Origin: Paracoccaceae bacterium
Lineage (GTDB): Bacteria > Pseudomonadota > Alphaproteobacteria > Rhodobacterales > Rhodobacteraceae
Direction of reading: 5' to 3'
Length of the DNA: 34,627 nt
NCBI GenBank assembly: GCA_016937725.1
Contig: JAFGVZ010000133.1
Span: 1 to 34,627, forward strand
In this document: one piece after another, positions 9,261-17,689 of the stretch
How positions within the stretch are numbered: the stretch's first letter is position 1
Layout of the letters: every line of letters starts with the position of its first letter
The notes under the pieces: generated by a model
Seen by the model: the letters and a program-made list of their open reading frames with translations, nothing else
The model's database searches: none
Told to the model about the DNA's origin: nothing
Program-made: the position numbers and the translations under genes

Positions 9261-10540
9261 ACCTTGCGCGCCTTGCCGCAGAGCGCGACCGCCCCATCCG
9301 CGTGGCCCTGATCGGGGCGGGCAAATTCGGGTCAATGTTTCTGGCCCAAGTGCCGACCATCGCGGGGCTGAAGGTTGCGGTCATCGCCGATCTGGACCCG
9401 GACCGCGCCCGCGCCGCCTGCCGCAATGTGGGTTGGGATGACACGCTCATCAAAGCCACCCACTTCACCGATAGCGGGCTGATTGCCGCCCGCGCCGAGG
9501 TCGATGTCGTGATCGAGGCCACGGGCCACCCCGAAGCCGGGATCACCCACGCGCGGGCTGCAATCGACGCGGGCTGCCACATCGTCATGGTCAATGTCGA
9601 GGCCGATGTGCTGGCGGGCGCGGAACTCTCCCGCCGCGCCGCCAAAGCAGGTGTCGTCTATTCCATGGCCTATGGCGACCAGCCCGCGCTTGTGTCGGAA
9701 ATGGTCGATTGGGCGCGCGCCACGGGGTTTCAGGTCGCCGCCGCGGGCAAAGGCACCAAGTATCTGCCCGCCTATCACCACGTCACGCCCGATGATGTCT
9801 GGTCGCATTACGGCCTGACGCCCGAGGCTGCCAAAGCGGCGGGCATGAACCCGCAGATGTTCAACTCGTTTCTGGATGGCACCAAATCCGCGATCGAAGC
9901 CGCTGCCATGGCCAATGCATGCGGCTTGGATGTGCCCGAAGCGGGCTTGGGCTTTCCGCCCTGCGGGGTGGATGATCTGGCGCATGTGCTGCGCCCGGAA
10001 TGCGTGGGCGGGCAGCTTGCCCGCGATGGCATGGTCGAGGTGGTCTCCTCGCTGGAACGCGACGGGCGGCCGGTGTTCCGCGATTTGCGCTGGGGCGTCT
10101 ATGTCGTGCTGAAAGCGCCCAATGACTACGCTGCCGCCTGTTTCAAGCAATACGGCCTGCCGACCGACACGACCGGGCGTTACGCGGCAATGTATAAACC
10201 CTTCCACCTGATCGGGCTGGAATTGTCGGTCTCTGTCCTGTCAGTCGCTTTGCGGGGGGAACCCACCGGCCAAACCCGCGACTGGCGCGGCGATGCCGTG
10301 GCGGTGGCCAAACGCGACTTGCGCGCAGGCGAGGTGCTGGATGGCGAAGGTGGCTGGACGGTCTATGCCCGCGCCACCTCGGCACAAGCCAGCCGCGCCG
10401 GGGCGCTTTTGCCCATCGGCCTTGCGCATGGCGTCACGCTTACCCGCGACATTCCCGCTGGCACTACCTTGCGGATGGAGGATGTGGCGCTCAACGAAAA
10501 GCTGCATGGCGTGCAGTTGCGCCGCCAGATGCTGCTTTGA
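9257..10540 (+). CDS. Homoserine-dehydrogenase-like NAD(P)-dependent oxidoreductase with C-terminal SAF domain
   Basis: 427 aa; Rossmann start 'RVALIGAGKFGSMFLAQV', 'VDVVIEATGHPEAG'; C-terminal SAF-like 'AVAKRDLRAGEVLDGEGGWTV...HGVTLTRDIPAGTTLRMEDVAL'. ATGA overlap with the SDR gene. Confidence 0.85.
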   Translation: MNLARLAAERDRPIRVALIGAGKFGSMFLAQVPTIAGLKVAVIADLDPDRARAACRNVGWDDTLIKATHFTDSGLIAARAEVDVVIEATGHPEAGITHARAAIDAGCHIVMVNVEADVLAGAELSRRAAKAGVVYSMAYGDQPALVSEMVDWARATGFQVAAAGKGTKYLPAYHHVTPDDVWSHYGLTPEAAKAAGMNPQMFNSFLDGTKSAIEAAAMANACGLDVPEAGLGFPPCGVDDLAHVLRPECVGGQLARDGMVEVVSSLERDGRPVFRDLRWGVYVVLKAPNDYAAACFKQYGLPTDTTGRYAAMYKPFHLIGLELSVSVLSVALRGEPTGQTRDWRGDAVAVAKRDLRAGEVLDGEGGWTVYARATSAQASRAGALLPIGLAHGVTLTRDIPAGTTLRMEDVALNEKLHGVQLRRQMLL

Positions 10541-10547
10541 CACCACG

Positions 10548-10573
10548 CCAACGGGGGCAACCGCCCCCGTTGG
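10548..10573. terminator. Hairpin between convergent genes (oxidoreductase/ridA)
   Basis: Perfect 11-bp stem CCAACGGGGGC-AACC-GCCCCCGTTGG; no strong T-tract. Confidence 0.6.
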
Positions 10574-10589
10574 ATATGGCAAAGCCTGC

Positions 10590-11009
10590 TCAGGGCATGG
10601 CAACAACTGCATCCACCTCAACCAGCATGGGCGGAATGGCAAGGCAGGGCACAGGCATCAATGTCTGTGCTGGCAATCGAGTGCCGAACACCTCGGTGAC
10701 TGCCTGCGTCAAGAGCGGCAGTTTGGAAGTCTCATGATCCACCACATACACGCCAAGCTTAACCACATGCTCGGGACCAGCACCCAGCGCTCCCAAAACG
10801 GAAACCAGATTGGCATAGGCTTGTCGCACTTGCGCCAGGAAATCGGGAGCAAATTGGCCCTGTGCATCGACCCCCGCCTGACCGGAGATGAAGGCAATCG
10901 ACCTGGCAGGGGCAATCGCGGCAACGCTGTAGCCCAAGGGGCGCGGGTCGGGCAATCCATCTGGGTTCAGGATTTGGGGCAGGTTTTTTGGTGTGTCCGT
11001 CATGGTCAA
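10590..11009 (-). CDS. RidA family (YjgF/UK114) protein
   Basis: 139 aa; 'SVAAIAPARSIAFISGQAGVDAQGQF', 'QVRQAYANLVSVLGALGAGPEHVVKLGVYV', 'PCLAIPPMLVEVDAVV'. The canonical 'R' of the RV motif is replaced (TLMPVPCLAIP). Confidence 0.88.
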   Translation of the reverse strand: MTMTDTPKNLPQILNPDGLPDPRPLGYSVAAIAPARSIAFISGQAGVDAQGQFAPDFLAQVRQAYANLVSVLGALGAGPEHVVKLGVYVVDHETSKLPLLTQAVTEVFGTRLPAQTLMPVPCLAIPPMLVEVDAVVAMP

Positions 11010-11048
11010 AGTCCTTTCTGATTGACGGATGCTGCATAAAACCGAACA

Positions 11049-11065
11049 GTGCCAAAAAATGGCAC
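11049..11065. promoter_or_regulatory. Candidate operator GTGCCA-AAAAA-TGGCAC at the ridA/WYL-regulator divergence
   Basis: Perfect 6+5+6 inverted repeat, between ridA start (11009) and the more likely regulator start (11086). Confidence 0.5.
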
Positions 11066-11085
11066 CTTTCGTTCAGACTGAGCAG

Positions 11086-11817
11086 ATGCAGCGCAACGAA
11101 CGCCAACAGACAATTATCCGCTACCTGCGTCGGAACCATGGGACAACGCTGCAAATGCTGTGCGCCGAAACCGGGGCGGCGCGCCGGACCGTGCTGCGTG
11201 ACATCGCGGCATTGCGCGACCAAGGCTTTATCATCCAGTCGGAAGTCGGGCGCGGAGGCGGGGTGCGGCTTGACCCCAGTTCTGTCCAGACAACCGCGCG
11301 ACTGGCCGTTCCAGAGGTGTTCGCATTGCTTATCACGGTCGCGGCGCAACGCGCGACGCAACCTATACCTTTCTCTGACCTAGCAGATTCCGCGCTGGCC
11401 AAGATTGAACGCGCCCTGCCTCCTGACAAGCTGCGTGACCTGCGCGCGTTTCTGGGCTGTCTCTATATTGGAGAATTGCCATCGGGGCAGGATATCAGCC
11501 AACTTGGCCAGATCGACCCGATGCTGTTGCCTGTTTTCGAGGCCGGGTTTCTAAGCCAAACCCCGATCCGCTTTGACTATTGTGATGCCAAGGGACAGGT
11601 CACATCCCGCACGGTCGAACCGCAAGCCATGCTGATCCTGCCACCGCTTTGGTACATTGTCGCATGGGACCCTGCCCGCGACGGGTTTCGGCATTTTCGT
11701 ATGGACCGGATCGATGCGCCCATTGTGTGCGATGGCCCCCGCTTTCGCCGTCGGCATGTGCCCTTCAACCGGAATGTGCAATCCTATACTGGCCTTGTTC
11801 CACAGCCCGTGGCCTAG
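11086..11817 (+). CDS. HTH + WYL-domain transcriptional regulator
   Basis: ORF open from 11029; conserved part begins MQRNERQQTIIRYLRRNHGTTLQMLCAETGAARRTVLRDIAALRDQGFII (HTH), then WYL-like 'QAMLILPPLWYIVAWDPARDGFRHFRMDRID'. Confidence 0.82.
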   Translation: MQRNERQQTIIRYLRRNHGTTLQMLCAETGAARRTVLRDIAALRDQGFIIQSEVGRGGGVRLDPSSVQTTARLAVPEVFALLITVAAQRATQPIPFSDLADSALAKIERALPPDKLRDLRAFLGCLYIGELPSGQDISQLGQIDPMLLPVFEAGFLSQTPIRFDYCDAKGQVTSRTVEPQAMLILPPLWYIVAWDPARDGFRHFRMDRIDAPIVCDGPRFRRRHVPFNRNVQSYTGLVPQPVA

Positions 11818-11922
11818 CCTGCCTAGCGCTATATTGCACCTTATCCTGTAAGCCCGACTGGAACCAAAGCCCGCGCCAAAAGGGGCTGTCGCCCAAACTC
11901 AAAGAGCATTAACAAACGGCAT

Positions 11923-12366
11923 ATGACCCTACGACCCGAATTCTGGCACACAGTGCCCCTATCCCAGATGACCGCCCCCGAATGGGAGGCGCTTTGCGAT
12001 GGCTGCGGGCGCTGCTGCCTGAACAAGCTGGAAGATATCGACACGGATGAATTGATCTTCACCCGCGTCGCCTGCCGCCTGTTCGATGACAGCACATGTC
12101 GCTGCGCGAGCTACGAGAACCGCAAATCACTTGTGCCAGAATGCGTGGTGCTGACGCCGTCGACCCTGCCCGACATTGCCTATTGGATGCCCGAAACATG
12201 CGCCTACCGGCTACTGCACGAAGGCTATCAACTTCCGCTCTGGCACCCGCTGATTACGGGCGATCCGAATTCGGTGCGGCAAGCGGGCGTGTCGATGCAC
12301 GACCGCACCGTGTCGGAAAGCACCGTGCCGCTGGATGATTGGGAAGATTACCTGCTGGAGGATTGA
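11923..12366 (+). CDS. YcgN/UPF0260 family cysteine-cluster protein
   Basis: 147 aa; 'LCDGCGRCCLNKLEDIDTDELIFTRVACRLFDDSTCRCASYENRKSLVPECVVLTP'. Confidence 0.92.
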   Translation: MTLRPEFWHTVPLSQMTAPEWEALCDGCGRCCLNKLEDIDTDELIFTRVACRLFDDSTCRCASYENRKSLVPECVVLTPSTLPDIAYWMPETCAYRLLHEGYQLPLWHPLITGDPNSVRQAGVSMHDRTVSESTVPLDDWEDYLLED

Positions 12367-13226
12367 GCGCGCCTGTAGCGCATCAGCACCCACAGGTTCG
12401 ACACCAACAAAACCGCCAGCACCACCGCGCCGCCGATCAACGTCCAGACGCCAGGGTCTTCACCCAAGGTGGCCCAGACAAGGATCGGCGCGAGCACCGA
12501 TTCCAGCAAGATCAGCAGCGACACCTCGGCGGAACTGATGTAGCGCGGCCCCAGCGTCATCAGCGAAGCTGCAACCGCAATGAAGAAGCCATGCCCCAAC
12601 AAAAGCGGCCATTGCGACGGAAAAGACCCGGCAATATCGGCAAAGGGTGCCATCAGCAGCGCCGTGCCGATCAACGATACCGGAACCGCCGGCAACATAG
12701 AGCGCGCGCGCAAGCTGCGCACGGCTGTCAGGGCTGCGGCAAAACAGGCCGCAACCACCAGCGCCATCAGATCGCCCGTCCAGTGCGCGCCTGCCGTCTC
12801 GTGAGAGCCGCGCAGGATAATACCCAGCCCCACGAAGACGCCCATCATGGTAAGCATCATACGGATAGAGAGCGCTTCGCCCAAAAAAACGCGGCTGAAC
12901 AGCGCGGCAAAGACCGGCATCGCGGCAAGAATGAAGACCACATTCGCCACGCTGGTATGCGCCACGGCCATGACAAAGCTGATGGACGCAATGCCGAACA
13001 GCACGACATAGGCCAGCCCGGCGCAGCCCGTCTGGCGCAGCGAGGTCACCGCGCGCGGCCCATCCGTCAGCAAGACGAAAGACAGGATCAGCCCCCCGGC
13101 CACAAGATTGCGCCAGAAGGAAATCGTGATCGGCGTGGTCTCTATCAGCCGCACGAACAGCGAATCGGGCACGATGAACAACACACCGAGCGCGGTTAGG
13201 GCCAAACCTTTAACATGTTCATTCAT
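12348..13226 (-). CDS. DMT family transporter (EamA domains)
   Basis: 292 aa, about ten hydrophobic segments, duplicated EamA pattern 'FWRNLVAGGLILSFVLL...LGEALSIRMMLTMMGVFVGLGII'. Confidence 0.88.
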   Translation of the reverse strand: MNEHVKGLALTALGVLFIVPDSLFVRLIETTPITISFWRNLVAGGLILSFVLLTDGPRAVTSLRQTGCAGLAYVVLFGIASISFVMAVAHTSVANVVFILAAMPVFAALFSRVFLGEALSIRMMLTMMGVFVGLGIILRGSHETAGAHWTGDLMALVVAACFAAALTAVRSLRARSMLPAVPVSLIGTALLMAPFADIAGSFPSQWPLLLGHGFFIAVAASLMTLGPRYISSAEVSLLILLESVLAPILVWATLGEDPGVWTLIGGAVVLAVLLVSNLWVLMRYRRAQSSSR

Positions 13227-13253
13227 GCCCTGCTTTTCGGTCCGGCCCGGTGC

Positions 13254-14249
13254 CTAGTCAAGCGCCGGGTGGGTGGCGCGCCAGCTTTTCTGCGTCAAAT
13301 GCGCGGGCGGGTCGGCCAAGTAAACCGCACGCGCAATGGCGCGGGCAAGGCAGGTCGCGGCAGCATGGCCCAGTTCGACCATGTCGAGCGCCGTGGCCGA
13401 TGGCCCCGCACCCGTGGATACCGCGAACACGATGTCTCCGTCGAATTGGGTATGCGACGGCACGACGGCGCGCGCCATGCCGTCATGCGCCGCAATGGCC
13501 AGCCGGGTCAGTTGCGCTTGAGTCAAGGGGGCATCGGTGGCGATTATGGCAAGTGTCGTGGCCTCTCGCGCCAGTTTTGTCATGGGGGGTAGTGCAAAAG
13601 CCGTTTGCGGAGCAGGGCCAAGCCCGCCGAATTCGCCCTGCCACTCAAACGGTGCCGCCCAGAAATGCGGGCCGTCCCCCACCGTCACGCTGCCCACCGG
13701 GTTTGCCGCCACCAGCGCCCCAACGGTCGCGCCGGAAGCCAACACCCAAGACGCAGATCCAATCCCGCCCGCGACATTGGCCGTGGTCGCGCCCAGCCCC
13801 GCACCGTGGCTGCCCAAGGCAAAGTCCGGTGCCGCCGCGTCCAGCGCCGCGCGCCCCAAGGCGGGATAGGGGCTCTCGGCCCAGTCTTTCACACCGCCAT
13901 TGGCCAGATCAAAGAGGATTGCGGCGGGCACAATCGGCACATGCTGCCCCGCCACCGCAAAGCCGCGCCCTTGGGCGCGAAGCCCCGCCATCACGCCAGA
14001 CGCCGCATCCAGCCCAAAGGCAGAGCCGCCCGACAGCACAATCGCGTCCACCTCTTGCACCAAGCGGTCGGGGGCCAGCAATTCAGTCTCTCGCGTGCCC
14101 GGCGCGCCGCCCATGATATGCACACCCGCGCCGAATGGCGCATCACCCACCAGAACCGTGGCACCACTGCCCAGCCGCACGTCCTGCCCATGGCCCACGC
14201 GCAAACCGGCAACATCGGTAATCAGGTTGCGAGGGCCGGGGCCGGTCAC
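13254..14249 (-). CDS. P1 family peptidase (DmpA/S58 aminopeptidase-like)
   Basis: 331 aa from GTG at 14249; 'NLITDVAGLRVGHGQD', 'GGAPGTRETELLAPDRLVQEVDAIVLSGGSAFGLDAASGVM', 'GATTANVAGGIGSASWV'. The longer ORF-track start (14447) overlaps the upstream gene. Confidence 0.88.
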   Translation of the reverse strand: MTGPGPRNLITDVAGLRVGHGQDVRLGSGATVLVGDAPFGAGVHIMGGAPGTRETELLAPDRLVQEVDAIVLSGGSAFGLDAASGVMAGLRAQGRGFAVAGQHVPIVPAAILFDLANGGVKDWAESPYPALGRAALDAAAPDFALGSHGAGLGATTANVAGGIGSASWVLASGATVGALVAANPVGSVTVGDGPHFWAAPFEWQGEFGGLGPAPQTAFALPPMTKLAREATTLAIIATDAPLTQAQLTRLAIAAHDGMARAVVPSHTQFDGDIVFAVSTGAGPSATALDMVELGHAAATCLARAIARAVYLADPPAHLTQKSWRATHPALD

Positions 14250-14587
14250 TCGGCGGCGTCCCGGTGCAGGAAATAGGGGTCTTGGCTCTCCCAGTAAGCC
14301 ACAAGGTCGCAGGCGCGGTCGCCGGGCAGCCCAAGCGCCTGCATCGCGCGCAAATCTGTGGCGATCAGCGTGGCCATCTGCCATCCTTCTCGCGCGCGCA
14401 AGCCACTGGTGCCATCGATGCCGAACATACGCTCGACCGCATCGCACCCGGTGGCGATTGCCAGCACAAGATCAAGGATATGCGCCTGCGGAGACATCTG
14501 CGCCAAGGATGCCGCCAGGCTGCGCACAGGAATACCCTCTGCGCAGAGCGTTTCAATCACACGCTCCGCCATATCTTCAAGCTGCAT
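14246..14587 (-). CDS. Conserved-looking hypothetical protein, translationally coupled to the P1 peptidase
   Basis: 113 aa MQLEDMAERVIETLCAEGIPVRSLAASLAQMSPQAHILDLVLAIATGCDAVERMFG...; stop overlaps next start (GTGA). Confidence 0.65.
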   Translation of the reverse strand: MQLEDMAERVIETLCAEGIPVRSLAASLAQMSPQAHILDLVLAIATGCDAVERMFGIDGTSGLRAREGWQMATLIATDLRAMQALGLPGDRACDLVAYWESQDPYFLHRDAAE

Positions 14588-14685
14588 CGTTCCAGCGCAC
14601 CCATACAAACACAGGCTACCGACGCGCCGGGAAGCGCGCCCACACCCTTCACCCGCCGAAACTATGCCGCAGGTTGCCGCGCCAA

Positions 14686-15051
14686 TCAATCGGAAGAGCG
14701 GTCTTGCCCCAGATGCCCGGCCCAGCGCGTGCCCGCGCGCTCCGGCTTGGGCAAATCGCGCTCGGCCACATGGTTGCGCAACTGCACCCGCGCGATGAAA
14801 AACGCGGTGATGGGCGCGGCCAAGAACAGGAACAGCGTGATCATCAGCTCGTGAAAACTAAGCGCATCCTCGACGCCGAAAAAATAAAGCATCGACGCAA
14901 TCAGCACGCCGCCCACGCCCAGCGTGGTGGCCTTCGTGGGCGCGTGTAGCCGGGTCATCTGGTCAGGCAGCTTTAGTAGGCCGAATGACCCGACAAGACC
15001 GAAAAACCCTGCAATAACAAGCAGCGCCGCAATAACATATTCCAAAATCAT
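14686..15051 (-). CDS. mrpG: Mrp/Pha antiporter subunit G
   Basis: 121 aa; 'GLVGSFGLLKLPDQMTRLHAPTKATTLGVGGVLIASMLYF' MnhG/PhaG signature. Confidence 0.93.
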   Translation of the reverse strand: MILEYVIAALLVIAGFFGLVGSFGLLKLPDQMTRLHAPTKATTLGVGGVLIASMLYFFGVEDALSFHELMITLFLFLAAPITAFFIARVQLRNHVAERDLPKPERAGTRWAGHLGQDRSSD

Positions 15052-15062
15052 GCCAGCGCCCC

Positions 15063-15335
15063 TTATTCGATGATATTGCCGCGGAGGATGTAGCGGCAAT
15101 AGGCCACGGTCGAGATGAAGCCCATCATGGCAAACAGCATCGCCGCCTCGAAGAACACGCCGGTGCCAAAGGCCATGCCGTAGATCACGATCAGCGCGAT
15201 GATGTTCACGACCATCGTGTCGAGCGCGAGAATCTTGTCGCCCGTGCTGTCGGCGCGCACAAGGAACCACAGGTTCATCAGCAGGCCCAGCCCGAAACAA
15301 ACGGCTGCGAAAACCAGAGCATAGGTCAGGATCAT
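15063..15335 (-). CDS. mrpF: Mrp antiporter subunit F
   Basis: 90 aa; 'DKILALDTMVVNIIALIVIYGM' MrpF pattern; operon position. Confidence 0.92.
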   Translation of the reverse strand: MILTYALVFAAVCFGLGLLMNLWFLVRADSTGDKILALDTMVVNIIALIVIYGMAFGTGVFFEAAMLFAMMGFISTVAYCRYILRGNIIE

Positions 15336-15823
15336 TCAAAAATCTCCTTCAGGCGGCGCTCGTAGCGGGATTTGATGTCATGCACCGTGCCGGCTGGGTC
15401 CGGCGCATGCAGGCAATGCACCAGCAGGCTGTTACCATCCTCGGCAAGGTCGGCCGAGACGGTGCCCGGTGTCATTGTAATCGTGCCCGCCAGCAGCGTG
15501 ATCGCTTCGGGCCTGCGGAGTTCCAGCGGCACGGTGATGAAGGCGGATTGCAGGTCTGCGTTGCGCTTGAACAGGATAATCAAGGCCACTTGCACATTGG
15601 CCACGCAAATGTCCCACAGCACGATCAGGATATACCCGATGATTCCAAGTGGATTGCGCAGCTTTGGGCGGTCCGGCCAATAGGCAGCCGTCACCAGCGG
15701 CACGATGGTGCCTAGAATCAGGCCAAAGACCACCGCGTTCAACGTCAGCACATTGACCAGCATGACCCAGACAGCGGTCAGAACCAACGTCAGCAGCGGA
15801 TGGGGGAAAAGTTTACTGAGCAT
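15332..15823 (-). CDS. mrpE: Mrp antiporter subunit E
   Basis: 163 aa; 'LLAGTITMTPGTVSADLAEDGNSLLVHCLHAPDP' MnhE signature; 4-bp overlap with mrpF. Confidence 0.94.
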   Translation of the reverse strand: MLSKLFPHPLLTLVLTAVWVMLVNVLTLNAVVFGLILGTIVPLVTAAYWPDRPKLRNPLGIIGYILIVLWDICVANVQVALIILFKRNADLQSAFITVPLELRRPEAITLLAGTITMTPGTVSADLAEDGNSLLVHCLHAPDPAGTVHDIKSRYERRLKEIFE

Positions 15824-15826
15824 GGC

Positions 15827-17332
15827 TTAACTCCCCCCACCCAGAACCGCGCCGATATAGCCCTCTGGCGCGTAGAGCTGCGCTGCCGTATCGGTCAGGT
15901 AATCGGTCAACGGTCCTGCGGCGACGGTCATCAGCACGATCAGCGCCAACAGCCCCCCCACACCCGCCAACGCGACACCGGTGGCCGGGGCGGCGGGCGT
16001 TGCGTCTGCCTTCACCGCGTGGGCCTTCCAGAACACCACTGACCCGGCCTGCGCAAAGCCCACAACGGCCACCAACGATGTGATCAGCACCACGCCCCAG
16101 ACCCAAACGGACAAGGGATGATCGCGCAGCGCGTCCAGCACGAACAGTTTGCCAATGAAGCCCGACAAAGGCGGCAGGCCGGTTGTGGCAATGGCGGCGG
16201 CGAAGAACAGCGCAGCCACCAACCCCGATTGCACGATCGGCGCGCGCAGTTCCAGCGCGCAGGTTCCGCGCCGCGCCTGAACCATGTCGATCACGAGAAG
16301 CAACGCGCCCGCTGCAAGCGTGGAATGGATCAGGTAGTAAAGGGCGGCCACGGTCGCGCCCTCGGTGAAGGGGGCGATGGCGATGAACAGTGTTCCCATG
16401 GACCCGACAGCCGCAAAAGCCGCCACCCGCGCGAGCGAACCGCCCGCCATGACACCAACCATGCCGACCACGGCCGTGATTAGGGCTGCGGGCATGATCA
16501 GGTCCGAAAACAATGTCCCTGTCAGCGCCAATGACGGGCCGAAGATTAGCGTGAACACCCGCAAAACTGCATAGGCCCCAACCTTTGTCATAATGGCAAA
16601 CAACGCAGCCACGGGCGCAGGCGCATGAGTGTAGGTATTGGGCAGCCAGAAATGCAGCGGCAACAGCGCGCCTTTCACGGCGAAGACCAGCAGCACCATC
16701 GCGCCTGCCGTGCGCACCAATGCGGCATCTTCCGGCGGAAGCGTCGCGGCCTTGGCGGCCATATCCGCCATGTTCAGCGTGCCGAAGACCGCATAGATCG
16801 TGGCCAGCGAAAACACGAACAGGGTCGAGCCTGCCAAGTTGTAGATGATATATTGCACCCCCGCCTGCGTCCGCAAACGACCGCCGCCATGGACCATCAG
16901 GCCATAGCTTGCGATCAGCAGCACCTCGAAGAAGACGAACAGGTTGAAGATGTCACCCGTCATCATCGCGCCGAACAGACCGAAGAGCTGGAACTGATAC
17001 AGCGGGTGGAAATGCGCGCCGCGCGCGTCCCATTTCGTGCCGATGGAATAGATCAGCACGCCCAAGGCCAGCAGCGCGGTCAGCGTAATCATCAGCGCCG
17101 ACAGCCGGTCCATGACCATCACAATACCAAAGGGCGCGTCCCAATTGCCCATCTTGTAGACGGTGATCTCGCCGGTCGCGGCCTGCACCATGAGCATGGC
17201 GCAGATGACGGCCAGAACCGCCGTGGTCACCAGTGACAGCGTGCGCTGAATGGCCAATTGATCTCGGAACAACAAAAGCGCCGGGGCCATGACCGCCGTG
17301 ATGATCAGCGGCAAAACCATGAAATGCGTCAT
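15827..17332 (-). CDS. mrpD: Mrp antiporter subunit D
   Basis: 501 aa; proton-translocating NuoN/M family; 'VKGALLPLHFWLPNTYTHAPAPVAALFAIMTKVGAYAVLRVF'. Confidence 0.93.
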   Translation of the reverse strand: MTHFMVLPLIITAVMAPALLLFRDQLAIQRTLSLVTTAVLAVICAMLMVQAATGEITVYKMGNWDAPFGIVMVMDRLSALMITLTALLALGVLIYSIGTKWDARGAHFHPLYQFQLFGLFGAMMTGDIFNLFVFFEVLLIASYGLMVHGGGRLRTQAGVQYIIYNLAGSTLFVFSLATIYAVFGTLNMADMAAKAATLPPEDAALVRTAGAMVLLVFAVKGALLPLHFWLPNTYTHAPAPVAALFAIMTKVGAYAVLRVFTLIFGPSLALTGTLFSDLIMPAALITAVVGMVGVMAGGSLARVAAFAAVGSMGTLFIAIAPFTEGATVAALYYLIHSTLAAGALLLVIDMVQARRGTCALELRAPIVQSGLVAALFFAAAIATTGLPPLSGFIGKLFVLDALRDHPLSVWVWGVVLITSLVAVVGFAQAGSVVFWKAHAVKADATPAAPATGVALAGVGGLLALIVLMTVAAGPLTDYLTDTAAQLYAPEGYIGAVLGGGS

Positions 17333-17685
17333 TGGCCGCGCTCCTCTGGCGTGACCTCTGGGGCCTCGTTCTCCATGTCCAGCTTATCGGTGCCGCCATT
17401 CAGATAGGCCGTCAGCGCCATGATGACCGCGACCGCCGTCATGCCGAAGGCGATCACGATGGCGGTCAGCGTCAGGGCTTGCGGCAGCGCGTCGGTATGC
17501 GGGCTATCCACATACAGAAGCGGCGGCGAATTCAGCATCAACCGTCCGCTGGCGAACAGGAAGAAGTTCACCGCATAGGCCAGCAGCGACAAGCCCACGA
17601 TAACCGGAAAGGTCCGCATCCGCAGCATCAGGTAAGTGCCCACCGCCGTCAACGATCCGATAATGATTGCAACCAGTAGTTCCAT
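17329..17685 (-). CDS. mrpC: Mrp antiporter subunit C
   Basis: 118 aa from MELLVAIIIGSLTAVGTYLMLR; NuoK-like; ATGA overlap with mrpD. Confidence 0.92.
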   Translation of the reverse strand: MELLVAIIIGSLTAVGTYLMLRMRTFPVIVGLSLLAYAVNFFLFASGRLMLNSPPLLYVDSPHTDALPQALTLTAIVIAFGMTAVAVIMALTAYLNGGTDKLDMENEAPEVTPEERGQ

Positions 17686-17689
17686 GATC

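Noticed and set aside
12339-13199. 286-aa plus-strand ORF and the similar long antisense ORFs at 13605-14276, 13900-14949, 17996-18697, 18782-19594, 19805-20920
   Set aside because: All lie opposite well-supported coding genes (DMT transporter, P1 peptidase, Mrp subunits) and have low-complexity basic/Gln/His-rich translations.
14246-14689. 147-aa start overlapping mrpG
   Set aside because: The first 34 residues (MIGAATCGIVSAGEGCGRASRR...) look like non-coding translation; the internal Met at 14587 is more plausible.
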